From the NCBI RefSeq assembly GCF_001750285.1, contig NZ_MAMP01000022.1, positions 1 to 64,000 of the forward strand: a stretch of DNA of 64,000 nt, read 5' to 3'. This DNA is from Domibacillus iocasae. Lineage in GTDB: Bacteria; Bacillota; Bacilli; Bacillales; Domibacillaceae. The notes under the pieces were generated by a model. That model worked only from the letters and a program-made list of their open reading frames with translations, was not told the origin of the DNA and made no database searches. Below, in pieces: positions 55,280-63,262 of this stretch. Position 1 is the stretch's first letter, and the number at the start of each line of letters is the position of its first letter. Made by a program: the position numbers and the translations under genes.

Positions 55280-56395
55280 TTATTTTAAGTTTTCCGGATT
55301 CAAACCTTCTAATTCTGGCAGTATAAATCGTCCATCTTTACGAACCAGCACGTCATCAAACCAAATTTCACCGCCGCCGTATTCCGGACGCTGAATGTTG
55401 ACTATATCCCAATGAATATTAGAATGGTTGCCGTTATACGCTTCTTCATAGCATTCACCTGGTGTAAAGTGAAAGCTGCCGTCGATTTTTTCATCAAAAA
55501 GTATATCCTGCATCGGATGTAGAATGTGAGGGTTAACACCAATTGCAAATTCTCCCACAAAGCGTGCGCCTTCATCTGTATCGAAAATCTCATTAATTCG
55601 CGTCACATCGTTTGCATGCGCATCAATGATTTTTCCGTTCTCAAACCGCAGCTTAACATTTTCAAACGTAAAACCGTTATAGGGAGAAGGCGTGTTATAT
55701 GAAATTACTCCATTGACGGAATCACGTACAGGAGCTGTATAAACTTCCCCGTCTGGAATATTCAAGCGGCCGGCGCATTTGATGGCGGGAATGTCCTTAA
55801 TGGAAAACGTTAAATCGGTTCCCGGCCCTTTCAACTGTACTTTATCCGTCCGGTTCATTAAGGAGACAAGCGGCTCCATCGCTGCGTCCATTTTGCTGTA
55901 ATCAAGGTTGCATACATCAAAATAAAAATCTTCAAATGCATCAGTGCTCATTTTGGCAAGCTGGGCCATTGATGAAGTCGGATAGCGGAGCACAACCCAT
56001 TTCGTTTTTGGCACCCGAATGTCACGATGCACCTTTTTGCCGATCGTATTACCATGAATTTTCACTTTCTCTGACGGTACATCTGCCTGCTCATTTATAT
56101 TGTCTCCAGCACGAAGACCGATATAAGCGTCCATTTCTTGCATAACATTCGCTTCAAAATCAGCCATTAAATCGTACTGGCCTTCTTGGGCACCCATTAA
56201 AAGGGATCGGTCTACCCGGTGGTCTTTTAACAGCACATATGGCCAGCCGCCCGCTTTGTAAGCTTCATCCACGAGCGCGGTTACAAGTTCGCGCTGCAGA
56301 CCGAAGTTTTCAATCAGCACTTTTTCACCCGGCTGAATTTGGCATGAATAGTTAATTAAATTGGCTGCAAGTGTTTGAATACGTGAATCTTTCAT
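55280..56395 (-). CDS. ampS: M29-family aminopeptidase (AmpS/AmpT)
   Basis: 371 residues from the ATG at 56395 (MKDSRIQTLAANLINYS), where AGGAGGAGG lies upstream; the frame is open 90 bases further with no site. Thermophilic metallopeptidase family features are GEKVLIENFG, DLTFSIKD, a metal Glu in VGEFAIGVNPHI, HFTPGECYEEAYNGNHSNIH and DIVNIQRPEYGGGEIWFDD. Cuts N-terminal residues from peptides. It interrupts the murC-ytxG order seen in B. subtilis. Confidence 0.9.
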   Translation of the reverse strand: MKDSRIQTLAANLINYSCQIQPGEKVLIENFGLQRELVTALVDEAYKAGGWPYVLLKDHRVDRSLLMGAQEGQYDLMADFEANVMQEMDAYIGLRAGDNINEQADVPSEKVKIHGNTIGKKVHRDIRVPKTKWVVLRYPTSSMAQLAKMSTDAFEDFYFDVCNLDYSKMDAAMEPLVSLMNRTDKVQLKGPGTDLTFSIKDIPAIKCAGRLNIPDGEVYTAPVRDSVNGVISYNTPSPYNGFTFENVKLRFENGKIIDAHANDVTRINEIFDTDEGARFVGEFAIGVNPHILHPMQDILFDEKIDGSFHFTPGECYEEAYNGNHSNIHWDIVNIQRPEYGGGEIWFDDVLVRKDGRFILPELEGLNPENLK

Positions 56396-56493
56396 CAAAA
56401 TCCTCCTCCTAGTCTTCCCCATTGTAAGGTTTCCTAAAAATTTGTGCAAAAAGAAGGAAATTCTATAGCAAAAAAAGAAATACATAAATTAGT

Positions 56494-56518
56494 GTTTATA
56501 ATTATAAGCACTGGGTAA
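56494..56518 (+). promoter_or_regulatory. Sigma-B type promoter of ytxG operon
   Basis: GTTTAT (56494-56499), a 13-base spacer and GGGTAA (56513-56518). The spacing is the same as at the dps promoter. In B. subtilis the ytxGHJ operon belongs to the sigma-B and sigma-H regulons. Confidence 0.75.
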
Positions 56519-56554
56519 TTTTATTACATAAACAAACGTTGGAGGTGTCCCGGA

Positions 56555-57037
56555 GTGGAAATTATTCTTTATTTAAGCGCGGCTATTGCGGCGATCGCGT
56601 TTTTAATTTTAGTCATTAACTTGTCTAAAACATTAAAATCAGTCGACAATACGCTCGACACGCTGTCTCGTACAGTAGACCGCCTGGAAGGGCAATTAAA
56701 AGATGTGACGGCGGAAACCGCAGAGCTGCTACATAAAACAAATGCATTAGCGGAAGATGTACAGCACAAAACCGAACAGCTGAATACAGTCGTCTATGCT
56801 GTGAAAGATGTCGGTTCGTCTGTTCATAACTTGAATCATTCATTGAAAAAAGTGACAACGACTGTTGCTTCACAAATGGAAAAAAATCAATATAAGATTT
56901 CCCAGGCTGTTCAGTGGGGGAATGTAGTGAAACAAATGGTTGAAAAGTTCAAGGAAGATAAACAAAAAACCGATGCGCAGCCACCGGCTGTTCGTGCGGA
57001 AGCTCTTCCTGTACCAGCTTATAAAAACAATCAATAA
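56555..57037 (+). CDS. ytxG: YtxG, DUF948 membrane protein
   Basis: 160 residues, GTG start with GGAGGT 8 bases upstream. One N-terminal membrane helix (about 3-22) followed by a long coiled-coil-like region with heptad spacing (SVDNTLDTLSRTVDRLEGQL), as in DUF948 general stress proteins. The function is unknown. First gene of the ytxG-ytxH-brxC stress operon. Confidence 0.92.
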   Translation: MEIILYLSAAIAAIAFLILVINLSKTLKSVDNTLDTLSRTVDRLEGQLKDVTAETAELLHKTNALAEDVQHKTEQLNTVVYAVKDVGSSVHNLNHSLKKVTTTVASQMEKNQYKISQAVQWGNVVKQMVEKFKEDKQKTDAQPPAVRAEALPVPAYKNNQ

Positions 57038-57069
57038 AAAAGAATAAATAAAAGAGGAGCGTTTTACTT

Positions 57070-57780
57070 ATGAGAAACAAAAACACATATGACCAATTTA
57101 ACATCAAGAAAAACGAAGTTAATTCACCGCAGCAGCCACAATACGACAGTTTTGATTTAAATGCGGATCGTTATCCGTATGAAGATACAATCAACACAAA
57201 AGATTTCATCATCGGGGCATTATTCGGAGCGTTCGTCGGGGCAGCAGCTGCGCTTATGATGGCGCCTAAATCAGGAACTGAGTTTCGCAGCGACTTAAAT
57301 TCACAAGCCAGCTCGTTAAAAGAGCGTGCGAGCGGATTGACAGATACAGCAAAAGACAAAACGTCCACGCTGACAAGTGCCGTACAGGAAAAATCGACGG
57401 CTATTGTGGATAAAGTAAAATCGATAAAATCATCTGATGGCTCTAGTTCAAGTGTTTCAGAAAAAGCAGAAGACAAAAAAGAAGAAGCAAAGTCTGTAGT
57501 AGATAACGTAGCGGAAGCTGTAAAGGATAAAGTAGATACAACGGCTGACACAGCAAAAACAAAGCTTGATGAAACGAAAAAGGCATTTGATGAAGCGGAA
57601 AAAGCAAAAGGCGGTTCTTCATCAAAATCAGAAGGATGGTCTGATCCCGCTGACAAAGGAATTAATGAAACAAAGAAAAATGGCGGATTAAATAACACGA
57701 ATAAAAGTACCAACAACAACAACAACAATAACAACAATAACAACAATAACAATCAAAGTAAAAAACCTAATAACAAGTAA
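57070..57780 (+). CDS. ytxH: YtxH-domain general stress protein with extended tail
   Basis: 236 residues, longer than the roughly 150 of B. subtilis YtxH. The YtxH domain is DFIIGALFGAFVGAAAALMM plus APKSG near residues 45-70, one membrane segment. Residues 80-185 are charged, Lys/Ala/Asp/Thr-rich and LEA-like (repeated VxDKVxxTADTAKTKLDETKK style). The tail is Asn/Ser/Gly-rich with 14 Asn in a row (215-228). AGAGGAG precedes the ATG. Probably a membrane-anchored, largely disordered stress protein. Confidence 0.9.
   Translation: MRNKNTYDQFNIKKNEVNSPQQPQYDSFDLNADRYPYEDTINTKDFIIGALFGAFVGAAAALMMAPKSGTEFRSDLNSQASSLKERASGLTDTAKDKTSTLTSAVQEKSTAIVDKVKSIKSSDGSSSSVSEKAEDKKEEAKSVVDNVAEAVKDKVDTTADTAKTKLDETKKAFDEAEKAKGGSSSKSEGWSDPADKGINETKKNGGLNNTNKSTNNNNNNNNNNNNNNQSKKPNNK
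57712..57753 (+). repeat. AAC/AAT trinucleotide repeat (14 Asn codons)
   Basis: Fourteen consecutive Asn codons, mostly AAC with four AAT, encode the poly-Asn of YtxH. It is a slippage-prone triplet run; changes of one unit keep the frame. Confidence 0.95.
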
Positions 57781-57830
57781 TGAAAGGCTGGACTTGGTCC
57801 AGCTTTTCACATTTAAAAGGAGTCTTAAGT

Positions 57831-58151
57831 ATGGAAAAAATTATCAACATCGCAGAATTTGAGGAACTTGTTGAAAGCAATGAGCCATTCTTTTTATTAA
57901 AACATAGTACGACATGTCCGGTTAGCGCAGCAGCTTATGAGGCGTATCAATCTTTCATGGAAGATTCAGGATCTGATAAAAAGGGTGTATATTTGGCCGT
58001 CCAGGAAGCGCGTGAATTATCGAATCATATCGCTCAAGTGACAAATATCCGCCATGAATCACCACAGGTTATTTATTTTAAAGAAGGACAGCCAGCATGG
58101 AATGAATCGCATTGGAAAATTACGAAAGATCAACTTGACTCAGTAAATTAA
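57831..58151 (+). CDS. brxC: Monothiol bacilliredoxin BrxC (YtxJ)
   Basis: 106 residues from the ATG at 57831 (AAAGGAG 8-9 bases before). Thioredoxin-like fold with a single active Cys in HSTTCPVSAAAYEAY near residue 31, and the cis-Pro in ESPQVIYF. YtxJ is named BrxC in the bacillithiol system and removes bacillithiol from proteins. It implies that this organism uses bacillithiol. Last gene of the ytxGHJ operon. Confidence 0.93.
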   Translation: MEKIINIAEFEELVESNEPFFLLKHSTTCPVSAAAYEAYQSFMEDSGSDKKGVYLAVQEARELSNHIAQVTNIRHESPQVIYFKEGQPAWNESHWKITKDQLDSVN

Positions 58152-58152
58152 A

Positions 58153-58186
58153 AAAAATCCTGAACGTCTTTCGTTCAGGATTTTTC
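58153..58186 (+). terminator. Terminator of ytxGH-brxC
   Basis: A 14-bp perfect stem (58153-58166 with 58172-58185) with A and T runs. Confidence 0.93.
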
Positions 58187-58239
58187 ATACTTTAATGCTT
58201 TAACACTTAAAAGCGTTTAAGAAGTAAAGCAACTTTTTC

Positions 58240-58268
58240 GTGACTTTTCCATATGGATGATTTATAAT
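58240..58268 (+). promoter_or_regulatory. Sigma-A promoter of aroA
   Basis: GTGACT (58240-58245), a 17-base spacer and perfect TATAAT (58263-58268). A leader of about 100 bases follows, with only a weak distant pairing TCGCAA/TTGCGA. Confidence 0.72.
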
Positions 58269-58374
58269 AACCGTAATAGTTCGCAACAAACATATTAAAT
58301 ACAGAAACATCGTTATTTTTTCATAAAGAATTGCGAGAAAATTTTGAATATCTACTTGCGGAAGGATGAGAAAT

Positions 58375-59451
58375 GTGAGCAACCAAGAATTAGAACAGCT
58401 AAGAAGCAGGGTGGACGAAATGAACGTTCAACTGCTAAAATTAATTAATGAACGCGCAGAGCTTGTACAGGAAATCGGACGCGTAAAAGAAAAACAAGGT
58501 GTCAATCGTTATGATCCGGTCCGCGAGCGCTCAATGCTTAATAATTTGCTGGAAAAAAATGATGGACCGTTTGAACGGTCCACTGTTGAACATATTTTTA
58601 AAGAAATCTTTAAAGCAGGTCTTGAGCTTCAAGAAGATGACCATCGTAAAGCACTTCTTGTTTCACGGAAAAAGAAACAAGAAGATACAGTTGTCACAGT
58701 GCGCGGGCATAAAGTGGGTGACGGAAATGTTACATTCGTTTTTGGTCCATGTGCAGTTGAATCATACGAGCAGGTAGCAGAAGTCGCGAAATCCATTAAA
58801 GGAAAAGGCCTGAAAATGATTCGCGGCGGGGCATACAAGCCACGTACATCTCCATACGATTTCCAAGGGCTCGGCCTTGAAGGATTGAAAATTTTGAAGC
58901 GTGTGGCAGATGAATTTGATCTAGCGGTTGTCAGCGAAATCGTTAATCCAGCTGATATTGAAACAGCTTGTGAGTACATTGATGTTATTCAAATCGGTGC
59001 GCGCAACATGCAAAACTTCGAATTATTAAAAGCAGCGGGTTCTGTCAAAAAGCCAGTTCTTTTAAAACGCGGCTTGGCAGCAACAATCGACGAATTTATC
59101 AATGCGGCTGAATACATCCTTGCTCAAGGAAATGACCAGGTAATCCTTTGTGAACGCGGTATTCGCACATATGAGCGTGCGACACGCAACACGCTCGATA
59201 TTACGGCCGTGCCAATCTTGAAGCAGGAAACGCATCTTCCGGTATTCGTTGATGTGACACATTCAACAGGACGCCGTGATCTTCTTCTTCCAGCTGCAAA
59301 AGCAGGCATCGCGATCGGTGCGGATGGTATTATGGCAGAAGTTCATCCGGATCCGGCCGTTGCCCTTTCAGATGCAGCGCAGCAGATGAATTTGCAACAA
59401 TTTGATGAATTTTACGATGAAATTTTAAAATCTGTTCCAGTAAAAGCATAA
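58375..59451 (+). CDS. aroA: Bifunctional chorismate mutase / DAHP synthase AroA
   Basis: First step of aromatic synthesis plus a regulatory chorismate mutase. 358 residues from the GTG at 58375 ([17 protein letters not shown]), matching the known length; the ATG 9 bases earlier has a poor site. Residues 1-85 are an AroQ-type mutase ([19 protein letters not shown]), followed by the type I-beta DAHP synthase barrel with [24 protein letters not shown] and [19 protein letters not shown]. Prephenate and chorismate are the usual inhibitors through the mutase domain. Confidence 0.95.
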   Translation: MSNQELEQLRSRVDEMNVQLLKLINERAELVQEIGRVKEKQGVNRYDPVRERSMLNNLLEKNDGPFERSTVEHIFKEIFKAGLELQEDDHRKALLVSRKKKQEDTVVTVRGHKVGDGNVTFVFGPCAVESYEQVAEVAKSIKGKGLKMIRGGAYKPRTSPYDFQGLGLEGLKILKRVADEFDLAVVSEIVNPADIETACEYIDVIQIGARNMQNFELLKAAGSVKKPVLLKRGLAATIDEFINAAEYILAQGNDQVILCERGIRTYERATRNTLDITAVPILKQETHLPVFVDVTHSTGRRDLLLPAAKAGIAIGADGIMAEVHPDPAVALSDAAQQMNLQQFDEFYDEILKSVPVKA

Positions 59452-59457
59452 AATTCA

Positions 59458-59487
59458 GGCTCCTGTGTTTGCACAGGAGCCTTTTTT
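59458..59487 (+). terminator. Terminator of aroA
   Basis: A 10-bp stem GGCTCCTGTG / CACAGGAGCC with a TTTG loop and six T. Confidence 0.95.
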
Positions 59488-59529
59488 CGTTAATATAGAA
59501 AGAAAGAAACCAAAAGGAGCAATTACCCC

Positions 59530-60528
59530 ATGAATATTACGATTTATGATGTAGCAAGAGAAGCAAGCGTGTCGATGGCAACAGTGTCACGCGTGGTAAA
59601 CGGAAATCCAAATGTAAAGCCGGCCACAAGAAAGAAAGTGAACGATGTCATTGAACGCTTAGGTTATCGCCCAAATGCGGTTGCCCGTGGACTTGCGAGC
59701 AAAAAAACGACAACTGTCGGCTTAATTATCCCGGATATTTCGAATATTTTTTATGCGGAGCTTGCGCGTGGTATTGAAGATATTGCGACAATGTATAAAT
59801 ACAACATTATTTTAAGCAACTCTGACCAAAATGAAGAAAAAGAAATGCGCTTGATTCAAACCATGCTTGGCAAGCAGGTTGATGGTCTTATTTTTATGGG
59901 CAATCATATTAATGATGAGCATGTAAAAGAATTTGAACGTTCACCTGTGCCGGTTGTGCTCGCGGGATCTGTTGAAAAATCTGGAAAAACCGCGTCAGTG
60001 AATATCGATTATAAAGAAGCAGCCCGTGAAGTTGTTCAGTCGCTCATTGATGGCGGACATAAGCGTATTGCTTACGTAGCCAGCCCTTTCCAGGATGTTA
60101 TCAACACGGAGTATGCGCTTGCTGCGTATAAAGAAACGCTTGAAGAAGTGGGCATTTACGATGAATCGCTTGTTGTCGAGGGAGATTACACGTATGATTC
60201 TGGCATTGAAGCGTGGGAAAAATTAAATGAAGCAGGCGAGAAGCCAACTGCTATATTCGTTTACAACGATGAAATGGCACTTGGTGTCGTTCACGGGGCT
60301 CAGGATGCCGGCTTGACCGTACCAGATGATCTTGAGGTGATCAGCTTTGATTCGACAAAATTATCGCTTATGGCACGTCCGCAGCTGACAGGAGTCGCAC
60401 AGCCATTGTATGATATCGGTGCCGTTGCTATGCGTTTACTGACGAAACTTATGAATAAAGAAGAAGTTGAAAATCCGGTTGTTGTTCTGCCACACCGTAT
60501 TGAAAAACGCGGTTCAACAAAAGCATAA
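59530..60528 (+). CDS. ccpA: Catabolite control protein A (CcpA)
   Basis: 332 residues, LacI/GalR family. DNA-binding domain [20 protein letters not shown] with hinge helix [15 protein letters not shown], then the periplasmic-binding-like core ([45 protein letters not shown]). CcpA with HPr-Ser46-P binds cre sites; one is present upstream of acuA/acsA in this window. AAAGGAG precedes the ATG. motPS does not follow it here, unlike in B. subtilis. Confidence 0.96.
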   Translation: MNITIYDVAREASVSMATVSRVVNGNPNVKPATRKKVNDVIERLGYRPNAVARGLASKKTTTVGLIIPDISNIFYAELARGIEDIATMYKYNIILSNSDQNEEKEMRLIQTMLGKQVDGLIFMGNHINDEHVKEFERSPVPVVLAGSVEKSGKTASVNIDYKEAAREVVQSLIDGGHKRIAYVASPFQDVINTEYALAAYKETLEEVGIYDESLVVEGDYTYDSGIEAWEKLNEAGEKPTAIFVYNDEMALGVVHGAQDAGLTVPDDLEVISFDSTKLSLMARPQLTGVAQPLYDIGAVAMRLLTKLMNKEEVENPVVVLPHRIEKRGSTKA

Positions 60529-60576
60529 TACAAAGCGTGTCAAAATAATTATTACAGATCCAAATCTAACAGAAGA

Positions 60577-60627
60577 AGCCGGACAAACACAGCCCAAGGA
60601 TTGAACTGTGTTTGTCCGGCTATTTTG
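60577..60627. terminator. Bidirectional terminator ccpA / acuC
   Basis: A perfect 16-bp inverted repeat (60577-60592 with 60606-60621). The acuC stop codon lies in its right arm. Confidence 0.85.
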
Positions 60628-61780
60628 TTTGGTCACGAAGCGGGTAAAGAAGCTTATCGACTGTCAGCTGGTTTTTTTCCATAATTTCGCTTTTTCTTGG
60701 GATGGCCGGATACATATCGTCTGGATCTGTCCAAGAAGAAGGGAGAGGGTGAGGTGCTTTCGGCTGCCATTTTGTGATCCATTCTTTTGGGAATGATTGG
60801 GTCAATTGTTGCTGTCCGCTCATCTCCAGCCAAAGAAGGGACCAGGCACGCGGCACAACACGCCATATATCATATCCGCCGCCTCCAACAGCGATCCAAC
60901 GGCCGTCACAATACTCATGAGCAAGTTCATGAGCAAGTGCGGGAATTCGTTTGTAAATGTTCATGGTCGCCGATAAATGGGTTAAAGGATCATAGTAATG
61001 AGCATCTGCCCCATTTTGAGTTAAAATGACATCCGGTTTGAAAAAATGAGCGACTTCACGGAGCGATGTTTCATAAGAAGACAGCCACGATTCGTCTTCT
61101 GTAAAAGCATCTAGCGGCACATTAAAGGAATACCCATATCCATGACCGTGCCCCCGTTCATTTACGTTTCCTGTTCCAGGAAAAAGGTACCGGCCTGTCT
61201 CATGAATAGAATAAGTAGCTACTTCAGGATCGTCGTAAAATGACCATTGTACACCATCACCATGATGAGCATCTGTATCAACATACAAAACACGGGCATT
61301 GTATTTTTCCTGCAAGTATTTTATGGCTACAGAGCTGTCGTTATAAATGCAAAAGCCCGAAGCTTTCCCGCGAAAGCCATGATGCAGACCGCCTCCAAGA
61401 TGAATAGCGTGGTTCGCCTTGTCTGTCATCACTTGATCAGCAGCTGTCAGCGTGCCGCCAACAAGGAGCGCACTTGCTTCGTGCATGTCTTTAAACATCG
61501 GTGTATCCTCCGTGCCAAGGCCATACCCTTCTCCGGCAGCTTCGGATAATTCACCACGCCCGGCTTTTTTAACAGCTTCTACATATTCAGGGTCGTGAAT
61601 AAGCGTTAGTTCTTTATCTGTTGCCATACGCGGTTCAATGATTTGGCTGTCATCAAGCGCTCCCAGCTGGCGCAGCAAATCAATCGCTAATGTAAGACGA
61701 AATTGGTTGAAAGGGTGATTTTCTGAAAAGCGGTAACGCAATAGTTGATCAGAATGCACAAAAACGGCATCGTGATTCAT
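60620..61780 (-). CDS. acuC: Acetoin utilization protein AcuC (class I deacetylase)
   Basis: 386 residues from the ATG at 61780, which overlaps the acuB stop; the frame is open 27 bases further but inside acuB. Histone-deacetylase fold with DTDAHHGDGVQWSFYDD (zinc Asp/His), the His pair in IHLGGGLHHGF, and VGGGGYDIWR. In B. subtilis AcuC deacetylates and so reactivates acetyl-CoA synthetase AcsA, reversing AcuA. Confidence 0.95.
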   Translation of the reverse strand: MNHDAVFVHSDQLLRYRFSENHPFNQFRLTLAIDLLRQLGALDDSQIIEPRMATDKELTLIHDPEYVEAVKKAGRGELSEAAGEGYGLGTEDTPMFKDMHEASALLVGGTLTAADQVMTDKANHAIHLGGGLHHGFRGKASGFCIYNDSSVAIKYLQEKYNARVLYVDTDAHHGDGVQWSFYDDPEVATYSIHETGRYLFPGTGNVNERGHGHGYGYSFNVPLDAFTEDESWLSSYETSLREVAHFFKPDVILTQNGADAHYYDPLTHLSATMNIYKRIPALAHELAHEYCDGRWIAVGGGGYDIWRVVPRAWSLLWLEMSGQQQLTQSFPKEWITKWQPKAPHPLPSSWTDPDDMYPAIPRKSEIMEKNQLTVDKLLYPLRDQTK

Positions 61781-62424
61781 GTACAAACCCCTGGCATATT
61801 TGGCCAAAGCACCTGATGGCCCGCTTTTTTTAAATCATCGATCACCCCGACCGGATTCATTGTTCGAATGCGCAGTACAATGACTTTGTGCGTCTCTGCA
61901 TCACGATCCGGATAAACAAGAACGCTTTGCACATTCACACGTCTGTGACGCAGCACTTGTAAAATATCAAATAAAACGCCGGCTTTGTTTTCAACACGAA
62001 TTTCAATCCGGGAACCAGGCTGATGAACACCGGTTAATTCAACGAATGTGTTGAGAACGTCCGTTTCAGTCACCAGTCCGATTACTTCGTTATTTTGAAC
62101 GACAGGCAGGCAGCTGATGTTGTGCTCGTAAAACGTTGCCGCAACATCCTCTACAAAATCAAGTGGGTGGCCGGTAACAACGTTTGTTTCCATAATTAGA
62201 CGAAGAGGCTTATTTAACTCTTCCACACCATTTTCCTGTTTTAAAATAGACGGAGTTGCATCCTTAATATCCCGATCTGTGACAAGTCCGACGAGCAGCC
62301 CTTCAGCGTTTAAAATTGGAATATGACGGATTTTATGGTCACGGCAAAGCTGCAAAGCCGCCGCGATTGTATCATCAGGTGTAAGTGTATGTATATCAAT
62401 ATTCATTATTTCTTCAACAATCAC
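61777..62424 (-). CDS. acuB: AcuB, CBS-ACT domain protein
   Basis: 215 residues, GTG start with GGGGGAG 8 bases upstream. Two CBS domains (residues 5-60, 80-130; VGLVTDRDIKDA and IGLVTETDVLNTFVELTG) followed by an ACT domain (RIEIRVENKAGVLFDILQVL). Such modules bind nucleotides or small molecules, so it may sense energy state for the acu system. Middle gene of acuABC. Confidence 0.93.
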   Translation of the reverse strand: MIVEEIMNIDIHTLTPDDTIAAALQLCRDHKIRHIPILNAEGLLVGLVTDRDIKDATPSILKQENGVEELNKPLRLIMETNVVTGHPLDFVEDVAATFYEHNISCLPVVQNNEVIGLVTETDVLNTFVELTGVHQPGSRIEIRVENKAGVLFDILQVLRHRRVNVQSVLVYPDRDAETHKVIVLRIRTMNPVGVIDDLKKAGHQVLWPNMPGVCT

Positions 62425-62442
62425 CTGTAAGCTCCCCCTTTC

Positions 62443-63075
62443 TCAATACATAAAACGGTTCATAAAACGAATCTGATCGAATTTCTGAATGGATTCCTGG
62501 TCTACTCGCGCGCCAATTCGGACCATTAAACAGTTTGCCGGATGGGAACTGATTTCCGGATCATCTGTTGCATACCAGACAAGCCCGCCCGCACTCATCA
62601 TTTTTTCCATAATCTTTCGGTAATCCCAAACGTTTAATCCAGTTCCTTTTAAATCCCAATGCCAGTAATATTCTGTTGTAATCGTAATGTACTCTTCCAT
62701 TTGATCATCCATCATCGCAACGCGCAGCATCGTCTGGCCGACACTCGCTCCCCGGTACTCAGAAGCGACTTCAACCGCACCGAGTTCAATTAAATTATCA
62801 AGCTTTGCTTCTGACCAGCGTTCAAGTGGATCTGGATATAAAAATGTAACGTATCCAACAATAGTGCTGCCACTTCTGGCAATAATGATGCGGCCTTCGG
62901 GAAGATTTGCAATGCCGATTAATGCCTCGTGCTGCTGTTCGGGCTGGCGGAATGCAACAAGACCTTCATGAAATTCATATTGCATCAGCTTTTCGGGTGG
63001 GATTGGACCTTCAATAATGAGTGGCCCGGCCGGTGTTTCCACTTCTTTCGAATAATACGTTTTACGATGCTCCAT
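62443..63075 (-). CDS. acuA: Protein acetyltransferase AcuA (GNAT)
   Basis: 210 residues. GNAT core with IELGAVEVASEYRGASVGQT (acetyl-CoA motif near residue 105). In B. subtilis AcuA acetylates the catalytic lysine of AcsA and switches it off. AAGGTGG lies before the ATG. First gene of acuABC and divergent from its target acsA; a cre overlaps its presumed promoter region. Confidence 0.94.
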   Translation of the reverse strand: MEHRKTYYSKEVETPAGPLIIEGPIPPEKLMQYEFHEGLVAFRQPEQQHEALIGIANLPEGRIIIARSGSTIVGYVTFLYPDPLERWSEAKLDNLIELGAVEVASEYRGASVGQTMLRVAMMDDQMEEYITITTEYYWHWDLKGTGLNVWDYRKIMEKMMSAGGLVWYATDDPEISSHPANCLMVRIGARVDQESIQKFDQIRFMNRFMY

Positions 63076-63131
63076 TAGGTCACCACCTTCATAATCATAT
63101 ATACCCTACATTATACATAATCACCTTTAAA

Positions 63132-63145
63132 ATAAAGCGTTTTCA
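63132..63145. promoter_or_regulatory. cre site (CcpA operator) between acuA and acsA
   Basis: Read on the minus strand, TGAAAACGCTTTAT agrees with the cre consensus TGWAANCGNTNWCA at all but the last two fixed bases. It lies upstream of a TATAAT (minus strand, about 63112-63117) of acuA and about 50 bases before the acsA -35 box. acuABC and acsA are known CcpA targets in B. subtilis. Confidence 0.7.
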
Positions 63146-63196
63146 CTAAATATTCAGAGAATCAATAAAATCTTAACAAAATTAATTTTGAATAAA

Positions 63197-63225
63197 TTGT
63201 GAAAAATTTTGAAGTGTTATATAAT
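63197..63225 (+). promoter_or_regulatory. Sigma-A promoter of acsA
   Basis: TTGTGA (63197-63202), a 17-base spacer and perfect TATAAT (63220-63225), followed by AAGGGGGA before the acsA ATG. Confidence 0.78.
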
Positions 63226-63262
63226 AGGGGGGTATTAACCATACATAAGGGGGAATCGGTTT

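Noticed and set aside
57171-57752. 193-codon minus-strand frame opposite ytxH with a poly-Leu run
   Set aside because: It is the reverse complement of the Asn-rich and Lys/Ala-rich ytxH coding sequence; no ribosome site and no family resemblance.
58280-58338. Long-range pairing TCGCAA/TTGCGA in the aroA leader
   Set aside because: Six pairs around a loop of nearly 50 bases are expected by chance; no T run or aptamer-like core.
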